Shown here piece after piece: positions 7,433 to 16,560 of a stretch of DNA of 64,000 nucleotides. Both the position numbers and the translations under genes were made by a program. The stretch is from Roseibium algicola (GTDB taxonomy: Bacteria > Pseudomonadota > Alphaproteobacteria > Rhizobiales > Stappiaceae), in the NCBI RefSeq assembly GCF_001999245.1, contig NZ_CP019630.1, forward strand, positions 5,795,001 through 5,859,000, written 5' to 3'. The notes beneath the pieces were generated by a model. It searched no databases. It had not been told where the DNA came from and worked only from the letters and a program-made list of their open reading frames with translations. Position 1 is the stretch's first letter, and every line of letters begins with the position of its first letter.

Positions 7433-8305
7433 ATGAACGCTGAAAACGACCTCACCGCATTAAATGCAAAACTCGATTCCCTGATCGACCTTATCGCACG
7501 TGCGGTGCCAGCCCGTCCCGGCCGCCCGGATTTTTCGGTTGCTGACGCTTTCGTCTGGGCGCCTGATCCAGGTGAACTGCTACCGGTTCAAAAGGTCAAT
7601 CGCGTCGATATCACGTTGCTTTGTGCGGTTTCCCATGTGCGTGATCTTCTTCTCGACAATACGCGCCGGTTTGCGAAGGGATTACCTGCAAACAACGCAT
7701 TGCTCTGGGGCGCCAGAGGCATGGGCAAATCCTCACTGGTCAAGGCTGCCCATGCAGCGATCGCCGTCGAAAACGCTTCCGCCGGCTTGAAACTCATTGA
7801 AATTCATCGAGAAGACATCGAGTCGCTGCCCAAACTCATGAACCTCATCCGGGACGTTTCCTGCAGGTTCATCGTCTTTTGCGACGACTTGAGTTTCGAC
7901 AATGACGACACCTCGTACAAGTCGCTCAAAGCCGTTCTTGAGGGCGGGATCGAGGGTCGGCCTGACAACGTCATTTTTTATGCCACTTCGAACCGCCGTC
8001 ACCTTCTGCCAAGGGACATGATCGAGAACGAACGCTCGACAGCAATAAACCCCGCAGAAGCCGTTGAAGAAAAGGTTTCGCTGTCGGACCGGTTCGGGCT
8101 TTGGCTCGGGTTTCACAAGTGCAGCCAGGACGACTACCTGGATATGGTGCGCGGGTATGCCGCACACTTTGACCTGAAGATCGAAGCCGACGAATTGCGG
8201 GCAAAAGCGCTGGAATGGGCGACGACGCGCGGCAGCCGGTCGGGCCGTGTCGCCTTTCAGTTCATTCAGGATCTGGCCGGCAGGCTCGGCAAGACGATTT
8301 CCTGA
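7433..8305 (+). CDS. DUF815 family AAA+ ATPase
   Basis: 290 aa. Walker A GARGMGKSSLV (about residues 93-103) and a Walker B-like stretch FIVFCDDLSFD (about 150-160), then YATSNRRHLLPRDM, a sensor-1 type motif that is conserved in DUF815 ATPases. The cellular role of DUF815 proteins is not established. ATG 7433 is used; a TTG seven codons earlier is in frame but has no better ribosome binding site. Divergent from yajC, followed by a hairpin that may terminate it, and alone in its transcription unit. Confidence 0.88.
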   Translation: MNAENDLTALNAKLDSLIDLIARAVPARPGRPDFSVADAFVWAPDPGELLPVQKVNRVDITLLCAVSHVRDLLLDNTRRFAKGLPANNALLWGARGMGKSSLVKAAHAAIAVENASAGLKLIEIHREDIESLPKLMNLIRDVSCRFIVFCDDLSFDNDDTSYKSLKAVLEGGIEGRPDNVIFYATSNRRHLLPRDMIENERSTAINPAEAVEEKVSLSDRFGLWLGFHKCSQDDYLDMVRGYAAHFDLKIEADELRAKALEWATTRGSRSGRVAFQFIQDLAGRLGKTIS

Positions 8306-8313
8306 AATGACAA

Positions 8314-8335
8314 AGCCCGGCGCAAGGGCCGGGCT
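8314..8335 (+). terminator. Hairpin after DUF815 gene, weak terminator
   Basis: Perfect 8-bp stem AGCCCGGC (8314-8321) with GCCGGGCT (8328-8335), loop GCAAGG. No T-run follows, so it may be a weak or Rho-assisted terminator between this gene and the convergent lipoprotein gene. Confidence 0.5.
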
Positions 8336-8424
8336 GATTGACAAGGTTCACGGTTTTTGGCCACGGACTGCCTTTTCTCATCCGGCGGATCGCAAGGTCC
8401 CACCGGATACGAGAATTGTCAGCG

Positions 8425-9855
8425 TCAGCGTCGCGGCAGGTATTTCAGCGGATCGACGGGCTTGTTGCCCTGGCGCAGTTCGAAATGGAGCTGCGGCTGG
8501 TTGACTGACCCAGTCGCGCCCGCCAGCGCAACCACGTCGCCGCGGCGGATCGTATCGCCCCGCTTGACCTTCAACTCGCTGTTGTGTGCATAGGCAGAGA
8601 CCCAGCCGTCATTGTGACGAACGAGGATCAGGTTACCGTAGCCCTTCAGTTCGTTGCCTGAATAGATCACGGAACCGTCGTCAGCAGCATGAACAGGTGT
8701 TCCTTCAGGAACAGCAAGATTCACACCCTCGTTCTTTCCACCACCCGGCTTTGCGCCGAAGTCGGAGATGATACGGCCACGAACAGGCCACCGGAACTTG
8801 GCATCCGCGCTGTCGTCTTCCTGAACCTTGGCAACGACAGTTGGCGTCTTGATCGGTTCTGTGGGCCGGGCTTCCTGCGTGAGAGCGGGCTGTGGCAGCT
8901 TGGTTTTCTCTACCGTTCCCGACGGTGCCGCAGCAACGGGTTGCGAAGCGGCGGATGAAGTCTCTGGCTGACGGCGCGGTGTTGGCACGCTTGAGGAAGA
9001 CGATCCGGACGAAATGGAAGCTGTCGTCAGAGTTTGATCGGATCCACCAGGCTTGCGCCTCGGCAAGGTGCTGACGCGGACAACGTCGACCTTGCCCTGG
9101 CTGATATCAGCAAATGTCGGCTGCTGACCGTTCTTCTGATCAGGCCTCGGCATCGTCCCGACAGACGTCGGCACGGAGCCAGTGACAACATTATCGCTTC
9201 GTCCAGCTGTCGGCAGTTTGACCTTGCCGCTTTCGCCTTCAGTCGTGCTCGTTGAACCGTTTCGTTCAGCGTAAACGTAAGTCGGGATGATGACGCTCTG
9301 GCCCGGCTGTACCTTTGCCGGGTCGTCGATGCCATTGACAGCAACAATAGCCTGGATCGGAACACCATACCGGCGTGCCATGGAATTGATGGAATCACCC
9401 TGACGCATTTGCACCCGGGTTCCGCCGGCAGATGTCCACCCTTTCCAACTCCTCACATTCCCGGCCGATGCCACCGCTTCAGGTGCGGGCTGTGTCGCAA
9501 CTGGTGCTGTGCGGACAGGTGCAGGACGCTGAGCCGTCGTCACCGGCGCCGGCAACGGCGCAGACTGGACAGATGGTGCTCTGTTCGGGATGGACCCCGT
9601 CGTCACCGGCTGGGATGAACTCTGTGGAAGCCCTGCGGCGGTCCCTCCAGGCCCATTCACGATATCCTGGTATGTCGGCTGCTTCTGGCCGCCGTTGAGA
9701 ATATCCCGCTGATTCTGGGTATTGCCCGTATAATAGGGTGGTTCACCAAATCGCTCGACCGCGCTGGAACATCCCGCGAGAGCAACAGCAACCAGCGACA
9801 CTGTCGCTACCTTGCCCATCAGATCCCTGCGGAGGGTACGCTTCCGCTTCATCAT
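8425..9855 (-). CDS. LysM/M23-domain lipoprotein, NlpD-type amidase activator
   Basis: 476 aa. A lipoprotein signal ends in the lipobox LAGC (Cys29). A long Pro/Thr/Ser-rich linker follows, then a LysM domain (about 145-195: MRQGDSINSMARRYGV to VQPGQSVIIPTY) and a C-terminal LytM/M23 domain (about 375-472). The zinc ligands of active M23 enzymes are missing: the HxxxD position reads NEGVNLAVP and the final HxH reads QLHFE. Such degenerate LytM proteins (NlpD, EnvC, DipM) activate peptidoglycan amidases instead of cutting peptidoglycan. Its position behind tatABC-serS-surE-pcm is typical for alphaproteobacteria. The start is either of two adjacent ATGs. Confidence 0.93.
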   Translation of the reverse strand: MMKRKRTLRRDLMGKVATVSLVAVALAGCSSAVERFGEPPYYTGNTQNQRDILNGGQKQPTYQDIVNGPGGTAAGLPQSSSQPVTTGSIPNRAPSVQSAPLPAPVTTAQRPAPVRTAPVATQPAPEAVASAGNVRSWKGWTSAGGTRVQMRQGDSINSMARRYGVPIQAIVAVNGIDDPAKVQPGQSVIIPTYVYAERNGSTSTTEGESGKVKLPTAGRSDNVVTGSVPTSVGTMPRPDQKNGQQPTFADISQGKVDVVRVSTLPRRKPGGSDQTLTTASISSGSSSSSVPTPRRQPETSSAASQPVAAAPSGTVEKTKLPQPALTQEARPTEPIKTPTVVAKVQEDDSADAKFRWPVRGRIISDFGAKPGGGKNEGVNLAVPEGTPVHAADDGSVIYSGNELKGYGNLILVRHNDGWVSAYAHNSELKVKRGDTIRRGDVVALAGATGSVNQPQLHFELRQGNKPVDPLKYLPRR

Positions 9856-10082
9856 CGCCTTAACTCTAACCGCTGACTGTGGCTGTTATGGTTAAGAGTA
9901 GACGGCAGTAAGGTTTATAAAGGCTAAAGACGGTTGACGCTTTCGCTGAAAAACAACGATTTCTCAGTATTGAAGCAAACCAGAAAGCCAGCAATCGCGC
10001 CGATTATAGTAAATTTGAACAGGCAAGTGGTCGAGTAAGCTCAACGAATGCATGGGCCAAAGAATCGGAATGAAACACCGTT

Positions 10083-10775
10083 CTAGAGCTTCTTGGCGAT
10101 TCCCGGCTGCAACATGACCGTCCGCACCATCATCAGCGTTTCCGCAGTCACAACACTCTCGGTTTTCTGGAACTTGATCAACGGCTGGGCCTTTTTTGCC
10201 TGACCGACCGGCGCGATCAGGATACCTCCCGGTTTCAGCTGCTGCAGCCAAGGATCTGGCACTTCTTCCACTGCCGCGTTGACGACAATCCTGTCGTAGG
10301 GGCCTTTCTGGCGAAACTCGCTCAAACCGTCGGCCTGCCGGGCTTTCACGTTCGTCAGTTTGAGCGCCTCAAAACGACGTGTCGCCAGATCCGTCAATGT
10401 GGCGAACCTGTCGAGCGTTTCCACCTGGGCGGCCAGATGGGACATAACGGCTGCCTGATAGCCGGAACCGGTCCCTATCTCCAGAACCACGTGACTGGAG
10501 TCGATTGCTAGCGCCTGTACCGTGAAGGCAACGATCGAAGGTGCTGAAACGATCTGCCCGCATTCGATCGGCAGCATTGCGTCTTCATAGGCAAGACTGT
10601 GATGGCGTGCGGACAGGAAAAGGCGCCGGGGGACGCGTTCAATTGCAGCCAGTACGTTCCTCGCCCCGACACCGCGCTGTCGCAGTGCCAGAACCAATGC
10701 AGCGCGGGCTTCCGCTTCATCCGGCAAAGCGGACGCCATCGTCCTGTTTTCCTTGCCGGGCAATTGACCGGCCAT
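10083..10775 (-). CDS. pcm: Protein-L-isoaspartate O-methyltransferase
   Basis: 230 aa, SAM-dependent repair of isoaspartyl residues in damaged proteins. The motifs are PIECGQIVSAPSIVAFTVQAL (the PCMT active-site loop, family GxxISxPxxVA), VLEIGTGSGYQAAVMSHLA (SAM motif I, about residues 95-113) and YDRIVVNAAVEEVP. ATG 10775 has GAGGGGG about eight bases upstream; an internal ATG (residue 13) is a less likely start. 20 bases behind surE, the classical surE-pcm pair. A second PCMT-like gene lies at 53641-54303. Confidence 0.94.
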   Translation of the reverse strand: MAGQLPGKENRTMASALPDEAEARAALVLALRQRGVGARNVLAAIERVPRRLFLSARHHSLAYEDAMLPIECGQIVSAPSIVAFTVQALAIDSSHVVLEIGTGSGYQAAVMSHLAAQVETLDRFATLTDLATRRFEALKLTNVKARQADGLSEFRQKGPYDRIVVNAAVEEVPDPWLQQLKPGGILIAPVGQAKKAQPLIKFQKTESVVTAETLMMVRTVMLQPGIAKKL

Positions 10776-10795
10776 GAACCGTTCCCCCTCAGGGT

Positions 10796-11554
10796 TTACC
10801 CCAAAGCCTCCGCCAAGTGTGTCACCAGGTCGTGGGCTGTCAGATCTATGCGTAGCGGCGAAACGGAAACATATCCATCCGCAATTGCCTGCAGATCGGA
10901 ATTATCAAGTACGGATTTGCCGCGATCCTGAAAACGCAGCCAGTAATAGGGATAACCACGCCCGTCCGAACGCTCGTCGATGGACAGTCCGCTTTGTTCA
11001 TGGTGCCCCTGTACGGTAACCTTGATCCCCTTCACGTCCTTGGCGTCACAGGCCGGAAAGTTGACATTCAACAACGTATATTGCGGAAGTTCGAAATCGA
11101 TCAGCCTGCGGAAGAGCGCTGGTGCGTGGGCTTCAGCGGTCGAATAGTCCGGCTCGGCACGCACATCCCAGTTGTAAGCCTGGGAAACGGCGATCGACCT
11201 GATCCCGAGGATGGCACCTTCCATCGCCCCGGCAACGGTTCCGGAATAGGTCACGTCTTCAGCGAGGTTCTGGCCCCTGTTAATTCCCGACAGCACTAGA
11301 TCCGGTAAACCGGGAAGCACCTTGCGCACGCCCATGATCACGCAATCGGTTGGTGTCCCTTTCAAGGCGTAGTGCCGGTCATCGAGCTTACGAAGGCGCA
11401 GCGGGTCGCTCAGTGTCAGGGAATGGGCAACACCACTCTGGTCGGTTTCAGGAGCGATTACCCAGACATCATCGGAAAGTGTCCTGGCAATGTTTTCCAG
11501 AACCGTCAGCCCGGGAGACTGAATTCCGTCGTCATTGGTGATGAGGATACGCAT
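10796..11554 (-). CDS. surE: 5'/3'-nucleotidase SurE
   Basis: 252 aa. Begins [16 protein letters not shown], whose DD metal-binding pair (residues 8-9) and NDDG motif define the SurE family; [26 protein letters not shown] is the second metal/phosphate site. Hydrolyses nucleoside monophosphates and is often linked to stress survival and to pcm. The start at 11554 places the catalytic aspartates at the family position; the frame runs nine codons further upstream without a typical N-terminus. The 189 bases up to serS hold no recognisable gene. Confidence 0.95.
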   Translation of the reverse strand: MRILITNDDGIQSPGLTVLENIARTLSDDVWVIAPETDQSGVAHSLTLSDPLRLRKLDDRHYALKGTPTDCVIMGVRKVLPGLPDLVLSGINRGQNLAEDVTYSGTVAGAMEGAILGIRSIAVSQAYNWDVRAEPDYSTAEAHAPALFRRLIDFELPQYTLLNVNFPACDAKDVKGIKVTVQGHHEQSGLSIDERSDGRGYPYYWLRFQDRGKSVLDNSDLQAIADGYVSVSPLRIDLTAHDLVTHLAEALG

Positions 11555-11743
11555 CTCGATCTTTGCTCCGTTTTCCCACAAGCTCTTCTGACTTCAGGTC
11601 CGAAGAGCCCCAAATGAAGATGGACGGCAAACTTGCGCGGTTGCCGTCCATTGCAATCAAAATTCCGGCAGTATGCTGCGACTGAACGCCAGCGCTCACG
11701 ATCCACGCAATGCCGATCAGGCCGCCGTTCCCGCCGGTCCCGA

Positions 11744-13024
11744 TCAGCCGATCTTTTCCAGACCACCCATGTAAGGTCGCAGAACGTCGGGAACGGTGAT
11801 CGTGCCATCGCCATTTTGATAGTTTTCCAAAACGGCAATCAGAGCCCGGCCAACTGCGATACCCGATCCGTTGAGGGTGTGCACGTGGAGCGGTTGCTTG
11901 GAGTCGGCGGGCCGGAACCTTGCATTCATGCGGCGCGCCTGAAAGTCGCCGCAAACGGAACAGGACGAAATCTCGCGGTAGGTATCCTGTCCGGGCAGCC
12001 AGACCTCGATGTCGTAGGTCTTGCGTGCGCCAAAGCCCATGTCGCCGCTGCACAAGGTCATCACCCGGTAATGCAGGCCGAGTTTCTGCAGTACCTTCTC
12101 CGCGCAACCCAACATGCGTTCCAGTTCGTTGAGCGAGTCTTCCGGCTTGGTAACGGAAACGAGTTCGCATTTCTGGAACTGATGCTGGCGCAGCATTCCA
12201 CGCGTATCACGCCCGGCAGACCCGGCCTCGGACCGGAAACAATAGGTAAGCGCAGTCACACGAAGCGGCAGTTGATCTTCTGGGAGAATCTCACCGGCAA
12301 CCAGATTGGTCAGCGGTATTTCGGCCGTCGGGATCAGATAGTGATCCGTAGTGGTCTTGAAGAGGTCTTCCTCGAATTTCGGCAGCTGACCGGTCCCGTA
12401 GAGCGGATCGCTATGAACCAGAAGCGGCGGCGAAACCTCGGTGTAGCCATTTTCCTGGGTGTGCAGGTCAATCATGAACTGGCCAAGAGCACGTTCCAGC
12501 CGGGCTATCTGCCCCTTGAGGATCACGAAGCGCGAACCAGACAGCTTGGCCGCAGCGGCAAAGTCCATGCCGCCGAGGTCTTCGCCCAGCTCATAGTGTT
12601 CTTTCGGAGCTTCATTGAACGTGAAGACCGGTTTTTCACCGTGCGTCTTCAGAAGCACGTTGCCGGCTTCATCCTCGCCCACAGGAACATCGTCATGCGG
12701 CAGATTGGGGATGACGGCCATGGCCGCTTCCAGATCGGCAATGAGCTTACGCTCTTCTTCTTCACCCGACTGAATGAAAGCCTTGATCTGTGCGACTTCG
12801 TCAATCAGCTCCTGCGCACGCGCGTCATCGCCCGAACCCTTGGCCTTGCCGATTTCCTTGGAGGCGGCGTTGCGCCGTTCCTGGGCTTCCTGAAGTTTGG
12901 TGATATGGGAGCGACGGGAATCGTCCAGTGCGATCAGCTTGGCTGCGGAAGCTTCATAACCCCGTTTAGCCAAAGCCCGGTCAAAGGCGACTGCGTTTTC
13001 CCGTATCCATCTAATATCAAACAT
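11744..13024 (-). CDS. serS: Serine--tRNA ligase
   Basis: 426 aa, class II synthetase charging tRNA-Ser (and tRNA-Sec where present). The N-terminal coiled-coil arm spans about residues 27-100. Motif 2 is [21 protein letters not shown], with KCELV behind it; [17 protein letters not shown] follows, and motif 3 is [18 protein letters not shown]. Starts [10 protein letters not shown], the usual alphaproteobacterial N-terminus; the frame extends 11 codons further but without family similarity. Downstream of tatC by about 70 bases, in the conserved tatABC-serS-surE-pcm order. Confidence 0.97.
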   Translation of the reverse strand: MFDIRWIRENAVAFDRALAKRGYEASAAKLIALDDSRRSHITKLQEAQERRNAASKEIGKAKGSGDDARAQELIDEVAQIKAFIQSGEEEERKLIADLEAAMAVIPNLPHDDVPVGEDEAGNVLLKTHGEKPVFTFNEAPKEHYELGEDLGGMDFAAAAKLSGSRFVILKGQIARLERALGQFMIDLHTQENGYTEVSPPLLVHSDPLYGTGQLPKFEEDLFKTTTDHYLIPTAEIPLTNLVAGEILPEDQLPLRVTALTYCFRSEAGSAGRDTRGMLRQHQFQKCELVSVTKPEDSLNELERMLGCAEKVLQKLGLHYRVMTLCSGDMGFGARKTYDIEVWLPGQDTYREISSCSVCGDFQARRMNARFRPADSKQPLHVHTLNGSGIAVGRALIAVLENYQNGDGTITVPDVLRPYMGGLEKIG

Positions 13025-13095
13025 CTTCGCTTCCCGAACGACGGTCGTTTCAATCAATTCCGTCTGTCAATCCGGGAAGCGCAGCGTTCAAAGCA

Positions 13096-13896
13096 TCAAG
13101 CGGCCGCATCCTCGGCTTCGCGTTGAGCCTCCCTTTCGGCACGCTGGCGTTCCACCAGTTTGACGGACAGAATGGAGACTTCGTAGAGAAGCAGCGTAGG
13201 CAGCGCAAGACCGATCTGCGAGATCGGGTCGGGTGGTGTCAAAATTGCAGCAGCAGCAAAGGCACCAACAATCGCATATTTGCGTTTCTGGCGAAGCGTA
13301 TCGGAGCTCACCAGGCCAGCCCTGCCGAGCAAGGTCAGCACCACCGGCAACTGGAACACCAGGCCGAAGGCGAAGATCAGGATCATGATCAGGCCCAGGT
13401 ATTCACTCACCTTGGCAAGATGCTGAATGGCAACCTTACCGGTGGCCGCAGCCTGTTCCTGAGACAGGAAGAAGCCCATGGCCATGGGCATGACCAGGAA
13501 ATAGACGAGACAGGCACCGATCAGGAACAGAACAGGCGTTGCGACCAGAAACGGCAGGAACGCGCCACGCTCATGCTTGTAGAGCCCGGGCGCCACGAAC
13601 ATGTAGATCTGGCTGGCCACGACAGGAAAAGCCAGAAAGAGCGCGCCGAAAAGCGCGAGCTTCAACTGGGTGAAAAACCATTCCTGCGGCGCGGTGAAGA
13701 TCATTTCCACCGGGTGGCCCTCTCCTGCAGCACGCAGGTAAGGCACAGTCAGGATGTTGTAGATATCCGTGGCGAAATAGAAGCAGATAACGAACATCAC
13801 GAGGATCGCACCGATCGACCACATAAGTCGTTGGCGCAGTTCGATCAGATGTTCGATCAGTGGCGCCTTCGAGGCGTCGATTTCGTCCTGGCTCAT
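13096..13896 (-). CDS. tatC: Twin-arginine translocase subunit TatC
   Basis: 266 aa, six predicted membrane segments. The N-terminal KAPLIEHLIELRQRLMWSI is the TatC signature that reads the twin-arginine signal, and FELPVV-type (FQLPVVLTLLGRAG) and ILTPPDPISQ motifs are present. It is the receptor of the Tat export pathway for folded proteins. Its ATG overlaps the tatB stop by four bases (ATGA), which implies translational coupling. The C-terminal end is charged and alanine-rich. Confidence 0.97.
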   Translation of the reverse strand: MSQDEIDASKAPLIEHLIELRQRLMWSIGAILVMFVICFYFATDIYNILTVPYLRAAGEGHPVEMIFTAPQEWFFTQLKLALFGALFLAFPVVASQIYMFVAPGLYKHERGAFLPFLVATPVLFLIGACLVYFLVMPMAMGFFLSQEQAAATGKVAIQHLAKVSEYLGLIMILIFAFGLVFQLPVVLTLLGRAGLVSSDTLRQKRKYAIVGAFAAAAILTPPDPISQIGLALPTLLLYEVSILSVKLVERQRAEREAQREAEDAAA

Positions 13897-14321
13897 GCCT
13901 TTACATCTTCCGTCACCGGCGCGGTTTTCGGCTTGGCCTCGGTTTCAGCCTGGGCTGTTTCCGTAGGAGAAACCTTGTCCGCATTTGCGCTGTCTGCCGG
14001 CGGCGACGCCGGTTCGCTGGCTGCCACTTTTGGCTTGTCGGCTTTCTTGGTCGCGTCTTCTTCGATGGATTTTTTCAAATCACCCAACGGATTGAAGTTG
14101 GCGGCCGATTCGACCTGCTTCTTCATGTCAGCGATATCGGCCTGTTGTTCGGCCTCACGCAGCGCGTCGTTGAAGGTCGACTGGAACTCACGCGAAAGCT
14201 TTCGCATCTTCCCAATCGTCTGGCCAAGTGTGCGCAGCATGCGCGGCAAATCCTTTGGCCCCACGACGATGATCGCCACACAGGCGATCACCAATAGTTC
14301 GGTCCACCCGATATCGAACAT
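13893..14321 (-). CDS. tatB: Twin-arginine translocase subunit TatB
   Basis: 142 aa. The N-terminal MFDIGWTELLVIACVAIIVVGPKDLPRML is the standard TatB membrane helix plus hinge with the conserved Glu8 and GPxxLP motif. An amphipathic helix follows, then a long acidic, Ala/Pro/Lys-rich tail. It forms the substrate-receptor complex with TatC in the inner membrane. Middle gene of tatABC; overlaps tatC by four bases. Confidence 0.96.
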   Translation of the reverse strand: MFDIGWTELLVIACVAIIVVGPKDLPRMLRTLGQTIGKMRKLSREFQSTFNDALREAEQQADIADMKKQVESAANFNPLGDLKKSIEEDATKKADKPKVAASEPASPPADSANADKVSPTETAQAETEAKPKTAPVTEDVKA

Positions 14322-14362
14322 GAGATGTATCGTCCCTTAAGGAGACGCGATGCAGATTGAGA

Positions 14363-14587
14363 TCAGCTCGCTTTGGTCTGATCTTCGGCGTTCACGGACG
14401 ATGCCGTTTCGCTGCTCTTGTGGTCGATGGTCTTCGGAGAGTCGGCTACGTCGTCTTCGGCCATGCCCTTCTTGAAGCTTTTGATTCCCTTTGCAACATC
14501 ACCCATGAGATCGGAAATCTTGCCACGTCCGAACAGCAGAACAACGACCACTGCGATGATCAAGATCTGCCAAATACTAATGCCCAT
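14363..14587 (-). CDS. tatA: Twin-arginine translocase subunit TatA
   Basis: 74 aa. [42 protein letters not shown] is the canonical TatA helix, FGRGKI hinge and amphipathic helix; a short acidic tail follows. TatA oligomers form the conduit. AGGAG lies eight bases before ATG 14587. First gene of tatABC, 41 bases before tatB. Confidence 0.96.
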   Translation of the reverse strand: MGISIWQILIIAVVVVLLFGRGKISDLMGDVAKGIKSFKKGMAEDDVADSPKTIDHKSSETASSVNAEDQTKAS

Positions 14588-14713
14588 ACGCCAAACTCCT
14601 GATAATCGGCTTTAAAAGCCCTTAGGCCCTTCTTACAAAAACGGCCCACTCCCTGCAACATGCCAGTCTATTTGATTTCGATCACTTAGACGGAATGATA
14701 AGTTGCCCTCCCC

Positions 14714-15853
14714 TTAGACTTGGGAAGGTGAACGCGGAAAAACAAGCACGTCTTTCGGATCAGTCGTGACGGCGACGTCCATTCCACGCTCCCAGGGACT
14801 GCCCGCACGAACCCTTGCCTGAAGGGGATGATTGAGCCCGTCTATTGCAATAGACAACAAATCGACCTCGCCGACGAATCGTTTCGAACGAATTCTGCCG
14901 GGAACACCGCACAATCCGGCATTGTTTAAAACAACGCCTTGTGGCCGAACGCAAACATCAACCTTCTGCCCCGGCGACAAACCCTCCGATGACAAGACGC
15001 CGACCGGCGTTTCGACACCTGCCGGGGTCACAACACCTTCCAACTGGTTCAGTTCCGAAAAGAACCTGGCGGCAAATAGGTCGACGGGCGCCTTGTAGAG
15101 GTCTGCAGCCGTGCCGTGCTGAACCAGGCGGCCCTGGCGCATCAGCGCGATCTTGTCGCCCATGCGCATGGCTTCTTCCGGATCGTGGGTCACAATGATG
15201 CAGGTGGCGCGCGTTTCGCGAATAACCGCGAGCGTTTCATCGCGCACATTGTCACGGAGACGTTTGTCGAGCCCCGAGAATGGTTCGTCCATCAGGAGAA
15301 TGCCGGGCCGGGGAACCAGTGCACGGGCCAGCGCGACACGCTGCTGTTCACCACCGGAAAGCGCGTGAGGATAGTCGGCTGCATAGTCCGCCAGACCGAC
15401 GCGGCCGAGAGCACTCAGGGCGGCGGTCTGGGCTTCCCGCCTTGGCATGTTGGTCAGGCCGAACATTACATTCGCCAGAATGCTCATATGCGGAAAAAGC
15501 GCGTAATCCTGGAACATCAGGCCGACACCGCGTTTTTCGGGAGGCTGAAACAGTTCATCGCCGGCAATTTCCCGGCCGTTGATCAGCACCCTGCCCTTGC
15601 TCTGACGCTCAACACCTGCGGCAATACGCATCAATGTGGTCTTGCCGCAACCGGAATGACCAAGCAGACAAAGGATCTCGCCCGGTGCGATGGACAGGCT
15701 CAGGTCCTGAACCGATGTCACGCCATCATAATCGTGAGACACATTCTCAAAGACCAGACCTGCGGCGATGGTTGCGCCGGCTGTTCCGGGCGCACCCCAG
15801 CTCAGCGTATGGCCATTGCCATTGGTTGAAGTCGGCTTTTTGCGATCAGGCAT
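14714..15853 (-). CDS. ABC transporter ATP-binding protein with TOBE domain (FbpC/PotA type)
   Basis: 379 aa. Walker A LLGHSGCGKTT (about residues 67-77), Q-loop LMFQDYALFPHM, signature LSGGEQQRVALARAL, Walker B GILLMDEPFSGLD, H-loop VTHDPEEAMRMGD, and a C-terminal TOBE region (VCVRPQGVVL, about 288 onward). This is the subunit type of iron(III), spermidine/putrescine or sulfate importers. No permease or binding-protein gene is adjacent, so the substrate is unknown. Its start overlaps the scpB stop by one base (TGATG), so it is probably cotranscribed with nagZ-scpA-scpB. A 32-residue low-complexity N-terminal extension precedes the ATPase. Confidence 0.9.
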   Translation of the reverse strand: MPDRKKPTSTNGNGHTLSWGAPGTAGATIAAGLVFENVSHDYDGVTSVQDLSLSIAPGEILCLLGHSGCGKTTLMRIAAGVERQSKGRVLINGREIAGDELFQPPEKRGVGLMFQDYALFPHMSILANVMFGLTNMPRREAQTAALSALGRVGLADYAADYPHALSGGEQQRVALARALVPRPGILLMDEPFSGLDKRLRDNVRDETLAVIRETRATCIIVTHDPEEAMRMGDKIALMRQGRLVQHGTAADLYKAPVDLFAARFFSELNQLEGVVTPAGVETPVGVLSSEGLSPGQKVDVCVRPQGVVLNNAGLCGVPGRIRSKRFVGEVDLLSIAIDGLNHPLQARVRAGSPWERGMDVAVTTDPKDVLVFPRSPSQV

Positions 15854-16560
15854 CAGGATCCGGCGGTCTCGTCCGCGTCATCATCGTCAAACAGAGACCC
15901 GTCTTCTAGTGGATCCTCATCTTCCGTCAATGCGATATCGTCATTGGGTGTCGGCACAAGGAACGAGGCCGGCACGGCGCTGTCCAGAAGCCCAGCTCCC
16001 TTCAGCTCCTCAAGTCCCGGCAAGTCTCGGACATTCTCCAGGCCGAAGTGGATCAGGAAATGATCGGTGGTTCCGTAAGTGACGGGACGGCCGGGAGTTC
16101 TGCGGCGTCCTCGCATTCGTATCCATGTCGTTTCAAGCAGAACATCAAGCGTTCCCTTGGAGGTGGAAACGCCTCGAATTTCTTCAATCTCGGCGCGCGT
16201 GACCGGCTGATGATAGGCGATGATCGCAAGCGTCTCGAGTGCTGCGCGCGACAATTTGCGCTGCTCTTCGACGTTCCGGTGCATCAGATAGGCGAGATCC
16301 TCAGCCGTTCGGAAGCACCATTTCCCCGCGACCCTGACCAGATTGACGCCTCTCGAGGCATAGGTGTTCTGCAATTGCTCGAGAAGGGCCAGCACATCCG
16401 TGCCTTCAGGCAGACGTAGTGTCAGCTCTTCAAGCGACAGCGGTTCGGACGAGGCGAACAGCAACGCTTCGACCATGCGGAGGCCAGCCAGATCCAGAGG
16501 CTTTGATGGAGCGGTTTCCTCGTCGTTTTCCAACTGCAGAAGATCGAAATCAGACGCCAT
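15853..16560 (-). CDS. scpB: Segregation and condensation protein B
   Basis: 235 aa. Two winged-helix domains typical of ScpB: VEALLFASSEPLSLEELTLRLP near residue 30 and KLSRAALETLAIIAYHQPVTRAEIEEIRGVS around 104-134, then RPVTYGTTDHFLIHFGLENVRDLPGLEEL. Partner of SMC and ScpA in chromosome condensation. AAGGAG lies seven bases before ATG 16560, inside the scpA end, which it overlaps by 11 bases. The acidic C-terminus is alphaproteobacterial. Confidence 0.96.
   Translation of the reverse strand: MASDFDLLQLENDEETAPSKPLDLAGLRMVEALLFASSEPLSLEELTLRLPEGTDVLALLEQLQNTYASRGVNLVRVAGKWCFRTAEDLAYLMHRNVEEQRKLSRAALETLAIIAYHQPVTRAEIEEIRGVSTSKGTLDVLLETTWIRMRGRRRTPGRPVTYGTTDHFLIHFGLENVRDLPGLEELKGAGLLDSAVPASFLVPTPNDDIALTEDEDPLEDGSLFDDDDADETAGS

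Noticed and set aside
11633..13126. A 497-codon plus-strand frame
   Set aside because: It is the antisense shadow of serS; its composition has no domain signs.
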